From positions 67,901,434 to 67,965,433 of the forward strand of contig OZ022506.1 in assembly GCA_963989385.1 (NCBI GenBank): a stretch of 64,000 nt of DNA, given 5' to 3'. Positions 1 to 11,805 of this stretch are shown in pieces. A program made the position numbers and the translations under genes. The notes under the pieces were generated by a model. That model had not been told where the DNA came from. It did no database searches and worked only from the letters and a program-made list of their open reading frames with translations. Source of the stretch: Ctena decussata. Lineage: Eukaryota > Mollusca > Bivalvia > Lucinida > Lucinidae. The number at the start of each line of letters is the position of its first letter. The first letter of the stretch is position 1.

Positions 1-499
1 GAAACTTGGTCAGCTGATTGGAGATGATAATTAGATTGACTGACTGACTTTTGAATGATTTCCGTCAATATTTTCTAGTACTGGCCATGCCCTTTTAGGA
101 TCAGGCATATGGTTGGAGGCATAGTGTTTTACAAACACCTTTTCTAGTTTACTATGACTTAGTTTTATTAGAAATTGTAAAACAAATCAAATTAAAGAAA
201 TCCATCCTGGGGTTTAGGAGATATGGGTCTTTAAAACAGATTTAACCAAATACATCCAGAACAAGGACACTGATGCCAACATCGGAATGACAACAATAGC
301 TCTTCCTGTACTTTGTGCAGACCAGCTAAACTTGCCAATACATTCAAAAAGAAGATATTTAGAAAATAAAGAACATACAAATAAAGTGATTTACAGTAGT
401 TTGCACACTCTCATTACAGCATAAATGATTTTAACCAGGTTGAATAAAAGAAAACAAATATCAACTAACATTTCAACCATCACGTGTGTGTGATTGCAG
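1..499. other. No gene seen
   Basis: AT-rich sequence without a convincing exon or recognised repeat. It would be intron if the 500-776 exon is real. Confidence 0.4.
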
Positions 500-776
500 A
501 ATAAAAATCACAAAAAGCATGCAACAACAATTCGAGGTTTCTAGACAAATCTTTCATGTAAAAATGGAGAAACTTCAGTTCCTGGAGGAAGCTGAAAACA
601 CAAGAAGACAACAGGAGGACAGCAAGAACAACTTGTTGCAGCAGTTGGTTAACTGCCATCTTAAAAATTCCACCAACAATTCAACTTTTTATTCAACCGG
701 TGAACTGATGGTACCCCCAATTATAAAAAGGATTTACTACTTGAAATTTCCCTTTGCAAGGAATATCATCATCTGA
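500..776 (+). CDS. Possible terminal exon, coiled-coil rich, unrecognised
   Basis: A splice acceptor (TGATTGCAG, ending at 499) precedes an open frame running to a stop at 774-776. The first ~55 residues are rich in E, Q, K and R, with regularly spaced F, I, L and V (MQQQFEVSRQIFHVKMEKL, then FLEEAENTRRQQED), as expected of an amphipathic coiled coil. The last ~35 residues look less protein-like and may not be coding. Similar Q/E/R-rich tails follow Myb/SANT-like DNA-binding domains in many invertebrate transposon-derived proteins, but no such domain is visible here and the upstream exon would lie outside the window. It could be a chance frame. Confidence 0.35.
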
Positions 777-1092
777 CCGCGATTCGATTACGATCTAAAA
801 GTGATATCCTAAAATGATCTTATAAACATACCTTTATTAATATCCACAGCGAAAACTGTCACAAAACAACAACAAACTGACGCTGACAACAGAAACAACA
901 TTGTTGCCCTTGTTTTAAAAAAGCTCTGTCGACAGCAATTTCTTACTTATGTAAGGTCAATAACTGTTACATCTGAACTTACCATGATGACCTTAATTTT
1001 TGGGACAGAAAATTGCGAGACAACCATGTAGATAAGACTGCTCATTATCAGAGTCTGCACTGTTTGCCATACCACCAACAAGGCAAAAAATA

Positions 1093-1165
1093 AACCCAAT
1101 TGATTCATGTTTTAGGATAATCACAGTTTAACTGTGATTATCCTAAAACATGAATCAACTGGGTT
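1093..1165. repeat. Palindromic MITE-like hairpin
   Basis: Two 36-base arms are inverted copies around a single central T at 1129, with one mismatch (AACCCAATTG against the complement of CAACTGGGTT). The surroundings (777-1092 and 1166-1798) show no gene. Confidence 0.75.
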
Positions 1166-1798
1166 AATGTGACTCAGTATTTAGGGTCAATGTGTTACTA
1201 CTGTCTAACTGGTTCTTATCTCTATGCGGAATCTAAAATTGTCCTAATTTGGCAGGTAATATAGAACCAACCGTGAAACGGATAAGATTGTAGCAGACAG
1301 ATAAAAATCAAGTTTTTAACCTTCCATCTATAGACCATGAACGTGGTTAGTGCATACGCATTTGTGTGCTAAAGAAGGAAACTGTTTATGTAGAGCATCT
1401 ATGAGATCCCTAGGTATTTCACGACCCTGAGTGTCCGACAAATTTAAAATGCCAAAGTGTTGAAAACTGAAAGAAATCATTATTAAATGCATGGGAGTAA
1501 AAATCCGTTGGATATTTATTGGCACCCGAAAGTCCTTAAAAACCGACAACTTTAAATGTTTCACAAGCACAAATTATGTATCAATTTTTCTTGTATTAAC
1601 AGGTGGTCAAAGTTACTAAAACGCAAGTCTGAAACCGTTTTGACAAATCCGAAATATTTATCTAGATCTACTGACATAGACCTCAAAATAGAGGTGAGAG
1701 TAGGTGCTAGCATGTGGTAAGCATTACCTGCCTGTCATAAAACAACCGCCATACATGTATGTATGTATCTGTCGAATAAGTCAGTAAAAATGAATTTC

Positions 1799-2086
1799 CG
1801 GTAACTGAAAGGCGGTACTACGTTTCGGCTGTAGCCAGTAACTGAAAGCAGTACTACGTTTCGGCTGTAGCCAGTAACTGAAAGCAGTACTACGTTTCGG
1901 CTGTAGCCAGTAACTGAAAGCAGTACTACGTTTCGGCAGTAGCCAGTAACTTAAAGCGGTATTACGTTTCGGCTGTAGCCAGTAACTGAAAAAGGCACTA
2001 CGTTTCGGCTGTAGCCAGTAACTGAAAGCGGTACTACGTTTCGGCTGTAGCCAGTAACTGAAAGCGGTACTACGTTTCGGCTGTAG
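1799..2086. repeat. 36-bp minisatellite, eight copies
   Basis: The motif GTACTACGTTTCGGCTGTAG recurs with strict 36-base spacing at 1815, 1851, 1887, 1923, 1959, 1995, 2031 and 2067. Each copy also carries CCAGTAACTGAAAG. Copies differ at a few positions (AAAGCA or AAAGCG; GTATTACG at 1959; GGCACTACG at 1995). There are no unique spacers, so this is a tandem repeat and not a CRISPR array. Confidence 0.95.
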
Positions 2087-2745
2087 TCACCAAATCAGTA
2101 GATTCAGATAATGTCACATTGCAGGAATCAACGAGGTCATGGTGTCTGCAGGGTTGACATAAACTTTGCTCTACAAAAACCCTCCGATAAAAATTTAGCG
2201 GTAAGCAGCTTCCCATTATCAACAAAGTCATGATATTTTAAACAAGCTTCAGCGTAGCAGACTAACTGAGTGTCATTAACTTCGTACGCAGATGCCTAAC
2301 GAATACATGTATCGCTACTCAGAAATACTACTTGTAAGCTAGGACATCTGTAAGTTTCTTAAAGCTGGCAATTAAACATAAAATAAATTCAATTCCCATT
2401 TTTAAGTATAGCCTACTGTCTGCAAGAAGTCCCAACTCCCTTTGCAATTTAAGGTATGGCACTTACTCTGAACTTCGATGGAACTCGTTTTAGTTTATTT
2501 CCCAGCCCTCAATAAAACTTTGTCAAAATCAAACTTTGACTTGAATAGCCTGCATGTTCTTGATTTATCTCCCTTTTTAATTGGCTTTCGCTAATGATCA
2601 AATAAATCTGAGGCTATAATTATGCTTTTGAATTTAAATTGCAGAACATTCTAACACTATTGAAATACACGATTTAAATAATTTTTAACATTTTTTAAAG
2701 AAATGGTCTCTTAAATCGGGAATTTGTTCTTATGACATAGAGTGG
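2087..2745. other. No gene seen
   Basis: AT-rich single-copy-looking DNA. I see no exon with splice sites and no recognised repeat. Confidence 0.4.
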
Positions 2746-2946
2746 AGTCGGGTAATATCGGACAGCGGGTAAATTCGGACATACCATTGCAAACAGTGAA
2801 AATCCAGATGAGAAGGCTCATCATGAGCCGTCTCATGAGGATTTTCACTGTTTGCCCAGTTAAGTTTGTTTTAATTCCAAACAACTGACATATAAAGAAA
2901 ATAATGTCACTGTCCGAATTTACCCGCTGTCCGAATTTACCCGACT
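2746..2946. mobile_element. Non-autonomous DNA element (MITE), ~200 bp
   Basis: The ends are inverted copies of about 38 bases: AGTCGGGTAATATCGGACAG at the left and CTGTCCGAATTTACCCGACT at the right. The 'CGGGTAA-TCGGACA' unit occurs twice within each end. The interior (about 2788-2857) is a second palindrome (GTGAAAATCC..GGATTTTCAC). No coding capacity. No clear target duplication. Confidence 0.8.
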
Positions 2947-4344
2947 TTCCTATATGTCAAGCTGAGTTAGACACTTAACTGGATAATCTCGCAGAAAACA
3001 AGACCTTTAATCCGTCGGTTTTTGTAAGATTGGCAAGTTCTCTGTCGTTTTTTAATTCGATCTACTTTGGTTGCACATCGCCTTTTTTCTGCAAAAGTTC
3101 AACCGAAACATGTATCTTCTTTCTTGAAATAGGCGGCTTAAACATGATAAACTATTAAACTTTTACACCAGTAGAAAAAATATCTCATAAACTACTTACT
3201 ATTTACCAAATGTTCTGTGCTATATATACCAAACAAAAAACGCACACAGAAATATTTTGGTATTTTCTTGGAAACTACAAATAGTTTTAAAACATAACTT
3301 AAATAGTGTTAGAGGTAGGCAATCTGACAGTTCAACCCGAAAATTTCATGTAATTATGTCAATACAGTACTTTGTGACGCATCTCTAAACAAGGCAGGGG
3401 TCGGTTTTAATGTCAGTTTCTAATAAGAGGTCATTGTCACCGATTTCATTAATGCGGCTTTTTTATGCATATGGAAGGTACAGATACTCGTCTACGCCAT
3501 ACTGACAAAAGTCTGAGCAAGATTTGATCAGAAATATGGATTTTTAGACATTTTCTAATTATGCTCTAAAAGGTAAATTAAACGGGAAAATCTTACTGTG
3601 TGCGTTTCTTTTTTTTTGTTTGGTATACGTTTAGTGTGTTTCATTCTTCCGAAACCCGAAGAAGAGACAGAGAAAGCAGGAATACCTTTACTTTAAGCGA
3701 GTGGCTTGCTGTACAAGACATGTTTCCTTCTTGTCTGGCATAGAAGGCTTTGGTCATGGAATGGATTTTAAGGGCTAGATTTAAGATTCTCTATGTGAAA
3801 TACAAGAACAGAGATAATGGTTTCTACAAATAAGGCAACGAGAACTGAATTGATAAAATGAGTTATTGAAACAAAGGATTAAACAGTATAGACAATATTA
3901 AATGGTGAAGCGGTAACGCACTAATTCTATCATGTAACTATCCAAACAGCAGGAATGGAAATTATAATTGGTAATTTCCGACATGTACCGAAGAATACTC
4001 ATAACAAGGATTCCGCAGACTATGGCGCCTTAAATAGCAGCGCATTGTCACAAAACAGAATACACGATGCCGGAAAAGTTATATAGGGCCTATATATGTC
4101 TCGCGTCTGCCAGTTCCAGGCAAGACAAAAAGGCAAAACGAAGCTGGTTTGACCGAAATCAAGACAGCGAGCGATAAGAATTTTCAGCCGCCGATAGCCG
4201 CGAGCTATAATTTATCTCCCTTGATACAGGTAAAATCCATCACCTTTTACCACGAACCTTATGCCTATTTACGATTCGATTATTTCGAAATCTGTATAGG
4301 CTAATCAGTCTTCCGTGTGTGTTTTTCTTATGTATATAGTTACA
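2947..4344. other. No gene seen
   Basis: About 1.4 kb of AT-rich DNA with short poly-T runs. No exon, tRNA-like head or inverted-end element recognised. Confidence 0.4.
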
Positions 4345-4423
4345 ATTTTGATTATGTACACCGCACCTCATAGGATTAACATTAAATTTTAATCCTATGA
4401 GGTTCGGTGTACATAATCAAAAT
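4345..4423. repeat. Near-perfect hairpin abutting a MITE
   Basis: Arms 4345-4378 and 4390-4423 are 34-base inverted copies (ATTTTGATTATGTACACCG..CGGTGTACATAATCAAAAT) with one mismatch and an 11-base AT loop. The right arm ends exactly where the MITE at 4424 begins. Confidence 0.8.
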
Positions 4424-4660
4424 GCCGCGACACAACAAAACCAACAATGTGGCACGTGCGCCGTGCGAAGACTCAGATCATTCTGGGCATCAGCTTAGTC
4501 TGATCAGAGTCTTCACTTTGGGCTCAAAGGGTAGCTAAGGGTCTAGGCTCCCTCCATACGCGCAGCGAAGACTCTGATCAGACTAGGCGAATGCTCAGGC
4601 TGGTTTGAGTCGTCGCTGGGCGCACATGCCACTTTGTTGGTTTTGTCGTGACGCGGCTCA
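4424..4660. mobile_element. MITE family A (TGAGCCGCG ends), full-length copy
   Basis: Inverted ends GCCGCGACACAACAAAACCA and TGGTTTTGTCGTGACGCGGC enclose the family's internal hairpin modules (GAAGACTCAGATCA, CTGATCAGAGTCTTC, GGGTAGCTAAGGGTCTAGGC). The first four bases of the left end (TGAG) are missing. Other copies lie at 12318-12450 (half), 18112-18349 and 46312-46513. Confidence 0.85.
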
Positions 4661-5059
4661 TTTGCTTTTCCAGACTAAGGAAATTTCTAATTACTATATC
4701 TTTATCCTAGCACTTCTTAATAAGAACTAGATCTAAATAATGTTAATTTACGAAGCTATTTTCATTTTGTCAGTGATCCTTTACTTTTCATCCAATCGTG
4801 CCACTCTGCAGATGTTCAATACGGTTGTAATTTTGGTATACTTGACACCATTCAGTACCGTATTTGCTCCAAAATATACACCTACCCCACTCTCTAAATG
4901 GCTTGATTGTCTTTGAATTTGCACAGCTCCAACTGATTTACCAGGATGTGTGGCACAAATGGTTGCAAACGTGCACAACTCCGATCAGATGGTCTGAAAT
5001 GAAATTTCTCTTTTTGCTCGAGTATTTGGAGTAATTGTGGTATTTTTACTCGAGATATA

Positions 5060-5930
5060 TCAATGGTCAGTTTAAAAAGCTTTCAGTATGTAGTTTCAAA
5101 CAGTTTAAGAAGCTTTTAGGTACCCACTTTATAACTACATAATCTTCCAAGTGTCGCATTGTAATGAGAGGGCCGTTCATAAAGTTTCGCATGTTGAAAT
5201 CACAAAAAAGTTATTTCATCTACTGGCAGTTTATCCAAACATTTCTTAATGCTTCAGCCCCAAAATAGGTACAAAACAAAGACAGAATCAAGAACCTCTG
5301 GGCAACCACTTTAGAACTAGGTTTTGTGGTGTCACATTCCGTATCTGATACGCAGAGGGCCGTTTATAAAGTTTCTCAAAATCGATATCATAATTTATAA
5401 ATTCATTTTTACTTACAGCCCAATATTTCTTTATTTATCAGCCCCAAGATACTACCTTACAAAGATTATGTCAGCAGCCTCTTGGTAACTTCTTGAGAAA
5501 TATACCTGTTCCACGTATTGTAACGAGAGGGCCGTTCAAAATTTATCAAATTTCCATTAAAAAAAAATAGTCCTTTCTCTGGGTTATCTCATTATTTCTA
5601 AATACATGTACTTTATCCCCAAGATAGGATCTAAACAAAGGTGCTGTAAGTAGCCTCTGGATAATGCATTCGATCCTGTATACATCTTGTGGAGTCACAT
5701 TTCTTATATTGTACGGACAGGGCTGTTCATAAAATGTAACAAACTTCAAATTCTAAAATCATTTCATCCACTAGTTCATACTTGCTTCAACCCCACGATA
5801 GGAACTTAACAAAGACAGTGTTAGAAGCCTCTTGGCAACCACCTTAGAACTACATTCAAATTTGAATAAAAAAATAGTCGTTTCTGTGGGTTATCTCATT
5901 ATTTCTAAATACTTCAGCCCCAAAATAGGA
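5060..5930. repeat. Degenerate ~180-bp tandem array
   Basis: The block GAGAGGGCCGTTCATAAAGTTT recurs, diverged, at about 5166, 5354, 5525 and 5716. Companion blocks recur at the same period: GCCTCTTGGCAACCACCTTA at ~5293, 5479, 5654 and 5829, and TCTGTGGGTTATCTCATTAT at ~5577 and 5884. The last copy is cut by the N run. This is a diverged satellite-like repeat. No coding function seen. Confidence 0.75.
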
Positions 5931-5953
5931 NNNNNNNNNNNNNNNNNNNNNNN
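5931..5953. other. Assembly gap (23 N)
   Basis: A run of undetermined bases inside the ~180-bp tandem array, probably because the array did not assemble cleanly. The true length is unknown. Confidence 0.99.
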
Positions 5954-6669
5954 TGTATTCCATGAAACTAGATTATCATACGTAATACTAAAACTCAATG
6001 CAATATTACAGATTTTATTATGGGTCCCAGTGCCAAAAGATTCTACCAATGAAAAATTGAACCACGACACGACAAAACCAACAAGGGATGTTAAGATTTA
6101 GAACTTGTACGCGTACGGCTACTGGTAGCTACACGTACACGTACAAGTTAGAATTGTAGTTATAAAAGGTTAAGATTGATGTAACCTGTACCTGTACGTG
6201 TACCATTACGGAATGTGGCGAATCATTTTAGATGGCCGAAACAATTATCGAAAAAAAGCCTTCAAATCAGTACGACTGTGGCTTATCTTACCTCCTCTGT
6301 ACCATGCAATTGTTATTTTTTTTTTTTTTTGTCGAATTTCACGTTTTAATAAATTTAGTGTCAAAACGAAAGCGTATATACCCGTTTCCCCAATATCACA
6401 GCCGGTGACCATCTTATATACCATTTTTTTCTAATAATTGCACCGTTACAAAGTCCCGATGGTTTTACGGGAAAGACATGACATCTGGCTGCCAGCCCCT
6501 TGACCATAAAATGTACGGCACAGTTCCGTAATTGTTTAATATGGAAAGCTACTGCATTGTATAAAATATTGCTTTAAATCCGCGTATAGATCTAATATTT
6601 TTAAATCAAAACACAACCAAACGCGGAATTAAAACAATTTTTTTACACATTTCCGTCAGTTTCCATCTT

Positions 6670-7123
6670 AAGGCCGTGTTCACACGAGAAAAGTTTCTAT
6701 GTCATTGAAACTTTAACAAAGAAAGTATGCCAGACATTTCGCGTTTACACGGAGCAAATTATTTGTTAAATAAAATGTGACAAAGAATCTTTGTCAAATA
6801 AACTTTGGCAATGAAATATTTGCTGCAGTGTTCACACGACCAAATATTATTCGTCAAAGTTACCTGCGGAAATGAAACAAAATCTTTGTCACATTTTCCA
6901 CGTTTATAGCAAAGTTCTTTGTTACAAAATCTTTAGCAAAGTTTTTCGTTTACACGGACAAATTTAATTTATTGAAGTAACTTTACCATATATATTTGTC
7001 AAAGAAACATTGTCATATTTTGGCATTTACAAGAGCACGTTTTTCTACGACAAAGACTGTTTGCCATAGAAAAATGTGCAACCGTCTTTGTCATAGAAAC
7101 TTTGCCCGTGTAAACGCAGCTTT
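6670..7123. mobile_element. Foldback element with internal sub-repeats
   Basis: The ends AAGGCCGTGTTCACACG and CGTGTAAACGCAGCTTT are diverged inverted copies, followed by matching AAAGTTTCTATG/CATAGAAACTTT. Internally, short blocks such as 'TTACACGGA' and 'TTTGTCAAA' alternate on both strands. Confidence 0.65.
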
Positions 7124-7446
7124 ACAGTTATGGCACTATTTACGGTATTTACTATTTATGTACTTTTTACGGTGAAGGAAGGCCCTTACTAAAGTCATTT
7201 CACTACCTGCGTACACCCACTTCTCAACCATCTCCCATTTTTCGAAAGTTTCAATTGATTATATCGACTGACACAATCATCTGTGTCTCATCCATTTTTT
7301 CTTTTCGTTAATTGGTAATGTAACCCATACCCAACCATGATCCCAAAGTGTCCGATTTCCCCATTTTAATTAGGATATAATTGATCCCGACCACCTTCCC
7401 CAACTAAGTCCCATTGATGATACTAATATGTGGCCACACCATTTTT

Positions 7447-7618
7447 TAACTGTTAGCTCGGAGTTTGATGGTCCAGAGGCATGATCAGAGGTTGCGGGTT
7501 CGATTCGAGCTAAGGTCGCGATTTTCTGCATCTGATTTATTTCAGCGCCGTTCGTATCTCATACATTTTTCCAATAAGTCACATATGACTAATATACAGT
7601 TGAAAGGGCCGTAAAATC
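7447..7618 (+). repeat. tRNA-derived SINE-like sequence
   Basis: GGTTCGATTCG at 7497-7507 fits a pol III B box, about 50 bases after a weak tRNA-like 5' region (TTAGCTCGGAGTTTGATGG). It ends in GGGCCGTAAAATCCG, matching the tails of the SINE pieces near 12180 and 24155. Confidence 0.5.
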
Positions 7619-7982
7619 CGTACAGCTTACAAATGCGGAGATAATACCACCTCACTGTAAACATTGGTGTATCTTATTTACGCTACACTGATTTCGGAGT
7701 GAAAGTTTAAATCATTTCCAAGATATATGCTCTCACCTCTGACATCATAAAATAAAATGTTCATTTATGAATTCAATGCGAAAACTGAATGCAAAGTACA
7801 CGTTTAGTAAGCTACGTGTGAACGGCCTCCTAGAAGTAGTCAACGTCTAGAATTAACTTCTAACTGGTAGAGAGTATGCGATTTTTGATGACGTATGCAC
7901 ACAAATCATCGCTAGACGTACACGTACACGTACAAGTTAAAAATCTTAACCTCTTTGTACTTATAATCCGTGCGCATTCATC

Positions 7983-8192
7983 ATTGTGTATATTCTAACA
8001 ATTTTGTTTAAATTGGGATTTATACACAATGTTATTAATTGTAGCAGCTGGTTAAGTTTTACCCAGTACCACATACAGTATATACGGTATTCAGTGTTCT
8101 GCAATCAAACAATTAAATGTGTAAATGTTACATGCAGTCAGTTTAAACAGAGACTTGTTCCTGAAAGGATGCACTTTTAAAATTAATAGCTG
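7983..8192. repeat. Dispersed ~200-bp repeat, copy 1
   Basis: Over 90% identical by eye to 34431-34634 (shared blocks TTGTAGCAGCTGGTTAAGTT and CCTGAAAGGATGCACTTT), with small indels. It has no clear ends and no coding potential conserved between copies. Confidence 0.8.
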
Positions 8193-8380
8193 TTTTTCTG
8201 TAGAATTATACAGCCTAATATTTCATTTTTTCTTATCGGGAACTTTGTTTTTTGGTTTAACAGAACCTGTAATCTTTTCAATTTGTTTTACTTTTCACAC
8301 ATTCTGTGTCCTGTAGGGAACAAGTTCTCAGTTCTGGGATATTACAGCAGTTTCATCTGGTTTTCCCCAGTAATTCATTA

Positions 8381-8690
8381 CTGACCGTTCCAAGGCGGTA
8401 GTTCTGTTGTGGTTCTCTGTTGCCTGTTTTTGGTGTCAGAGTTTCTGTGATGTTTTACCTTATGTATGTTCTTATTATTTTTGGTTCGGTTTGGGTTGCT
8501 GAGTGGCCACCTTTTGGGAACAAGCTGCTCACTCGGTTGGCCATATGTTCTCTGTATCTTGATTATTTGTAATCTTAGTTGTTTCCAACTATGGTTTCAG
8601 GGCCGGATTTGGATTTTGATTGTTTCAGTTCCTGGTCTTTGCATACTTTTTACTTTTCTTTGCCAGATCATAAACATTATTGTGATCTGA
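8381..8690. repeat. Dispersed repeat containing TGACCGTTCCAAGGCGGTA
   Basis: TACTGACCGTTCCAAGGCGG followed by TTCTGTTGTGGTTCT is shared with 22897-22940 (TTCCGTTGTGGTTCT). Hydrophobic frames across 8466-8839 are probably chance readings through it. The element type is not clear. Confidence 0.5.
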
Positions 8691-10509
8691 CAAAGAATTT
8701 GTTTTTCTGTCTTACCATCAGGGGAGTGATGGTAGAGGTCGAGAAGTGTTCTTTTTTCTATTTCAGAGCTTTGACCACAGCTCTGCCAGGATTACGTTTC
8801 CTGATTACTGAATACTTGTTCTGGATTTCGATTAGATGAATGAAAGAATACATATACTATTAGAAGATATGTTTAACTTTCAGTTCAAAAGATCCTATAT
8901 GGTGTCATCATGGAATCTTCTAGATTTTCCCCATTCGAAGACTTTTAAGCATTAACTTGATTCAAAGCACTGACAAATTCTACTGAAATACAGTACATTG
9001 TATTTACACTTACTTTTTCGACCTGGAATAACGTATCGCATACATGTGAATGAAATACTGTTCAATGTTTACCGCTTTGGGCGTATATCAGTTGTGTGGA
9101 TATTCATGCAGTTTCATTAAACTCAGTTCTAGCTTGTTGTTCGCTTTATGCCATAACTGTGGATCTTTGTATATGTTGAACATCTTATCCGGAACTTGCC
9201 GTATCACTCACTAGTTGGCAATTTCAGTCTCTTTGAGATGTCACTTTCTTAAAAATATTTTGTGTTTTAATCAAGTATTCAACAACTTACTGGTGTTCAG
9301 AGACACAGTTTGAATGTAACAAATTCAGCAAATTGGAGTTTATTTAAATTCATGAAATAAGGTTCAAGAGGAAACTGGATTGCTATAGTGTTTCAACGTA
9401 TCAATGTATAAAGTGAAGGTACAAAGTTACCAGGATGCAGGTTGCAGACTCCCATGACTTCGAAAACTAATGTTGCTTCTTTGTCATATGCTAAATGGAT
9501 AGGCAGTAAGAACTGGGTGTTGTTAAGACTGTGATAAGACTCGTCAGTGAATGATAAGTCTACCTGTGTATACAGCCTTTACGGATGTGACAAAGGCTTT
9601 TTTCTCTGAACTCATTTCCATGACAGTCTTTGAACTAGGTTACCTTCATGCTCGTCTTTATACACTGATTGTCATTAATTTATATTCTTTACTACTTAAG
9701 TCATACCGTGTTTGACCAAATTAGTGCACGACCCAATAAACGCACATCATGGGAATTTCTGAGGCATATGACTATTAGCGCACATAATATTAATGGTTTA
9801 TTCTTTTGATTTCTGTTTACAAGTGCTGAAAAACACTATGGAATATTTCAGTTTTCACTTACAAAGCTTTGCTATCCTACATGACTATAAGCAGCTTTCC
9901 TTTGGTGCTTTAATCATTAAATTCTGTTTTCGTATATCTAATAATTCTGTGAAATGTGCCTTATTGTGAAGAAAGTCAACAGCAAGTATTTAATGATATT
10001 TTGAAAATATTAAGAGCATAGTGCGCTGAAAGGGTCAAATACGGTAAGTGTGTTTTTCAAGTTTTGTCTTAATGGTTGAATATGCATGTGGTCAGCTGAT
10101 CAGCTGTTTTTTATTTCAGTCTGCGCCAAGTCGGCGGTCGCAAGTTCTTTCTAGTGAAGCGTTCTCAATGTTCATTTCAGTTCCGTCCCTCATCAACGTC
10201 AGTACGACGTCAGGTGCCTGCTGGGACAGAAGCTGTGATCAGGGAAACTAGTCCCTAGCTTTAGAGATTTTAGCCTTTCTGTCGGCACAGCCCCAGTACA
10301 TCTAGGTCATGCAAGGGGTAAATGCAATTGAAAGTGACTGTTACATATACAAGTTGACATCCATTTTATGAAGGGAGATAAGAAATGAAAATGGCAGAGT
10401 TGCTTCCCCTGAAAAAGACTTTTTATTTTGTTTTTCCTTCCGTCAGTTCTTAGAATCTAAATTCAGCCCCTCCCTCTTTCTTTCACCAAAATCAACTGTT
10501 TTGTTCCAG
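8691..10509. other. No confident gene; probable upstream intron of the 10.5-kb gene
   Basis: No exon with both good splice sites. A segment at 10385-10415 (AATGGCAGAGTTGCTTCCC) is shared with 14848 and 19138. A weak exon candidate at 10117-10256 is discussed under rejected items. Confidence 0.4.
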
Positions 10510-10646
10510 CATTTTGTCAACCAGTCCTTACCAAAAGATGAATATCCAGATCCATTACCAGCAGATCCTTACACTGGTACCAAGACCCCAAAGTCTGCCA
10601 GGAAGCCACCAGCCAAAAGAAAAAGACTGGATTATGACAACCCTGA
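10510..10646 (+). CDS. Penultimate coding exon of an unrecognised gene
   Basis: The acceptor TTTTGTTCCAG precedes 45 codons plus two bases, followed by the donor GA|GTAAGTT. The encoded stretch is hydrophilic: acidic and proline-rich at first (PKDEYPDPLPADPYTG), then strongly basic (KPPAKRKR), which resembles a nuclear localisation signal. The split codon joins cleanly to the exon at 11806 (2 + 1 bases). I do not recognise the family. The low complexity suggests a disordered C-terminal tail of a nuclear protein whose folded part lies upstream, in exons not identified here. Confidence is high that it is coding and nil on function. Confidence 0.7.
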
Positions 10647-11012
10647 GTAAGTTCAGCTAGTTTCAACAGCTTCCTAAATTTCATATGACAGGCTGTATTA
10701 CATTATTTTACTGAATCTTAATATTACTGTATTAAGGGGCCTTTACAGACAACAGTGTAGCTTTGGATCTAAGCTGTTTGCAAACTTGAACTGTTTGTGT
10801 TTTAGGTTGCTTCCGAGTGATAACAAAAGAATGATATGACCTAGTGCATCTGCTTGCTGAAAGACAATCAATACCCCCCCCCCTCACACACACACACAAA
10901 CAAACAAAAAGTAAAAAATAGTAAATGAAGAAACACACAGAAGTGTAACTGTCCTTTTTATTTTATACTTAGCAATGTCAGATCAAATAATAGTGATATT
11001 AAAATATTGTAT

Positions 11013-11233
11013 CCAGTGCTGGAAATGGCCAGTGGCCCGGTGGCCAAACGCTCCTAATTTTTGCTTCAGGCCACCAGAAATCTCCAAAATATGACCTTTA
11101 GTGGCCCAAATTTATTTTTCTGGCAATACTAAATGAATGGAGTCTTTAGCTAGTGGATAATTTGGGCCACTGAAAGTTAGGCCTGCTAAGCTTTTGGGCC
11201 ACCACATTAGAAACTGCGAGTTTCCAGCACTGG
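11013..11233. mobile_element. MITE with CCAGTGCTGGAAA ends, in an intron
   Basis: Inverted ends CCAGTGCTGGAAA and TTTCCAGCACTGG. TAT flanks both sides and may be a 3-bp target duplication. The subterminal GGCCAGTGGCCCGGTGGCCA block is partly palindromic. The element sits between the two exons at 10510 and 11806. Confidence 0.8.
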
Positions 11234-11627
11234 TATCAATCAGATGGTATCAGTTCACTAGTGACTTTTCACTATAGCAAACAGTGGCTGGTTCCGACAA
11301 CTTTAGGCTTAATTTCTTTCTGAAAAGGTTTGATATAAAGCCTTTTTATCTGACAATTGGACATTAGCACGTCAAATCTTTCATATAACATCACTTTGAC
11401 GTCTATTTTTTAGCTGGGGTATTGCCAATTTGCATGCAACATCAATCTGACGACAGCTGGAAAGTGCTTTCTTTAACATTCAATTTCTTTTTACTCATTC
11501 ATTATAATGACATTATAAACCAATATGATACCCACTTAACATGCTGAGACAAGTAATATTAACGAGAAATGATAAAAAGTTATTTGTGAAGCGATCTGAT
11601 GTAAAAATAAAAAGAAAATTTACTTTT

Positions 11628-11770
11628 TTTTGGTAAATGCCAAAAATATTTCATCTCATGTGTTGAAAATATCAGCAATTTCTCTTGTGCTGTGCACTCG
11701 TGAAATTGCTGATACATGTATTTTCAACACATTCAATGAAATATATTTGGTAATTTTGGTATTCACCTTG
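11628..11770. repeat. Long imperfect hairpin
   Basis: GTGTTGAAAATATCAGCAAT pairs with ATTGCTGATA..ATTTTCAACAC, and the outer blocks (GGTAAATGCC.. / ..GGTATTCACC) extend the fold to about 140 bases. It lies in the intron 35 bases before the last exon of the upstream gene. Confidence 0.7.
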
Positions 11771-11805
11771 AAAGAGTAAATATCCTCTACTTATTTACTT
11801 TCCAG

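Larger units (their letters stand above)
6090..7950. mobile_element. Putative 1.86-kb non-autonomous TIR element
   Basis: The left end GTTAAGATTTAGAACTTGTA and the complement of the right end (GTTAAGATTTTTAACTTGTA) match, followed in both by alternating GTACG/TGTACG. The left end also contains an inverted copy of itself (6132-6150), giving a terminal hairpin. No transposase frame is visible. Inside lie a second foldback (6670-7123) and a tRNA-derived SINE-like piece (7447-7618). A remnant family A end (6057-6084) lies just outside the left edge. Confidence 0.55.

Noticed and set aside
1799..2086. Resemblance of the 36-bp repeat to a CRISPR array
   Set aside because: Units are contiguous with no spacers and the context is eukaryotic.
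10117..10256. Possible exon after TTTATTTCAG (frame LRQVGGRKFFLVKRS, ending at a stop near 10254)
   Set aside because: It ends in a stop before the clear exon at 10510, so it cannot belong to the same coding transcript, and the sequence is not recognised. Competing frames look equally good.
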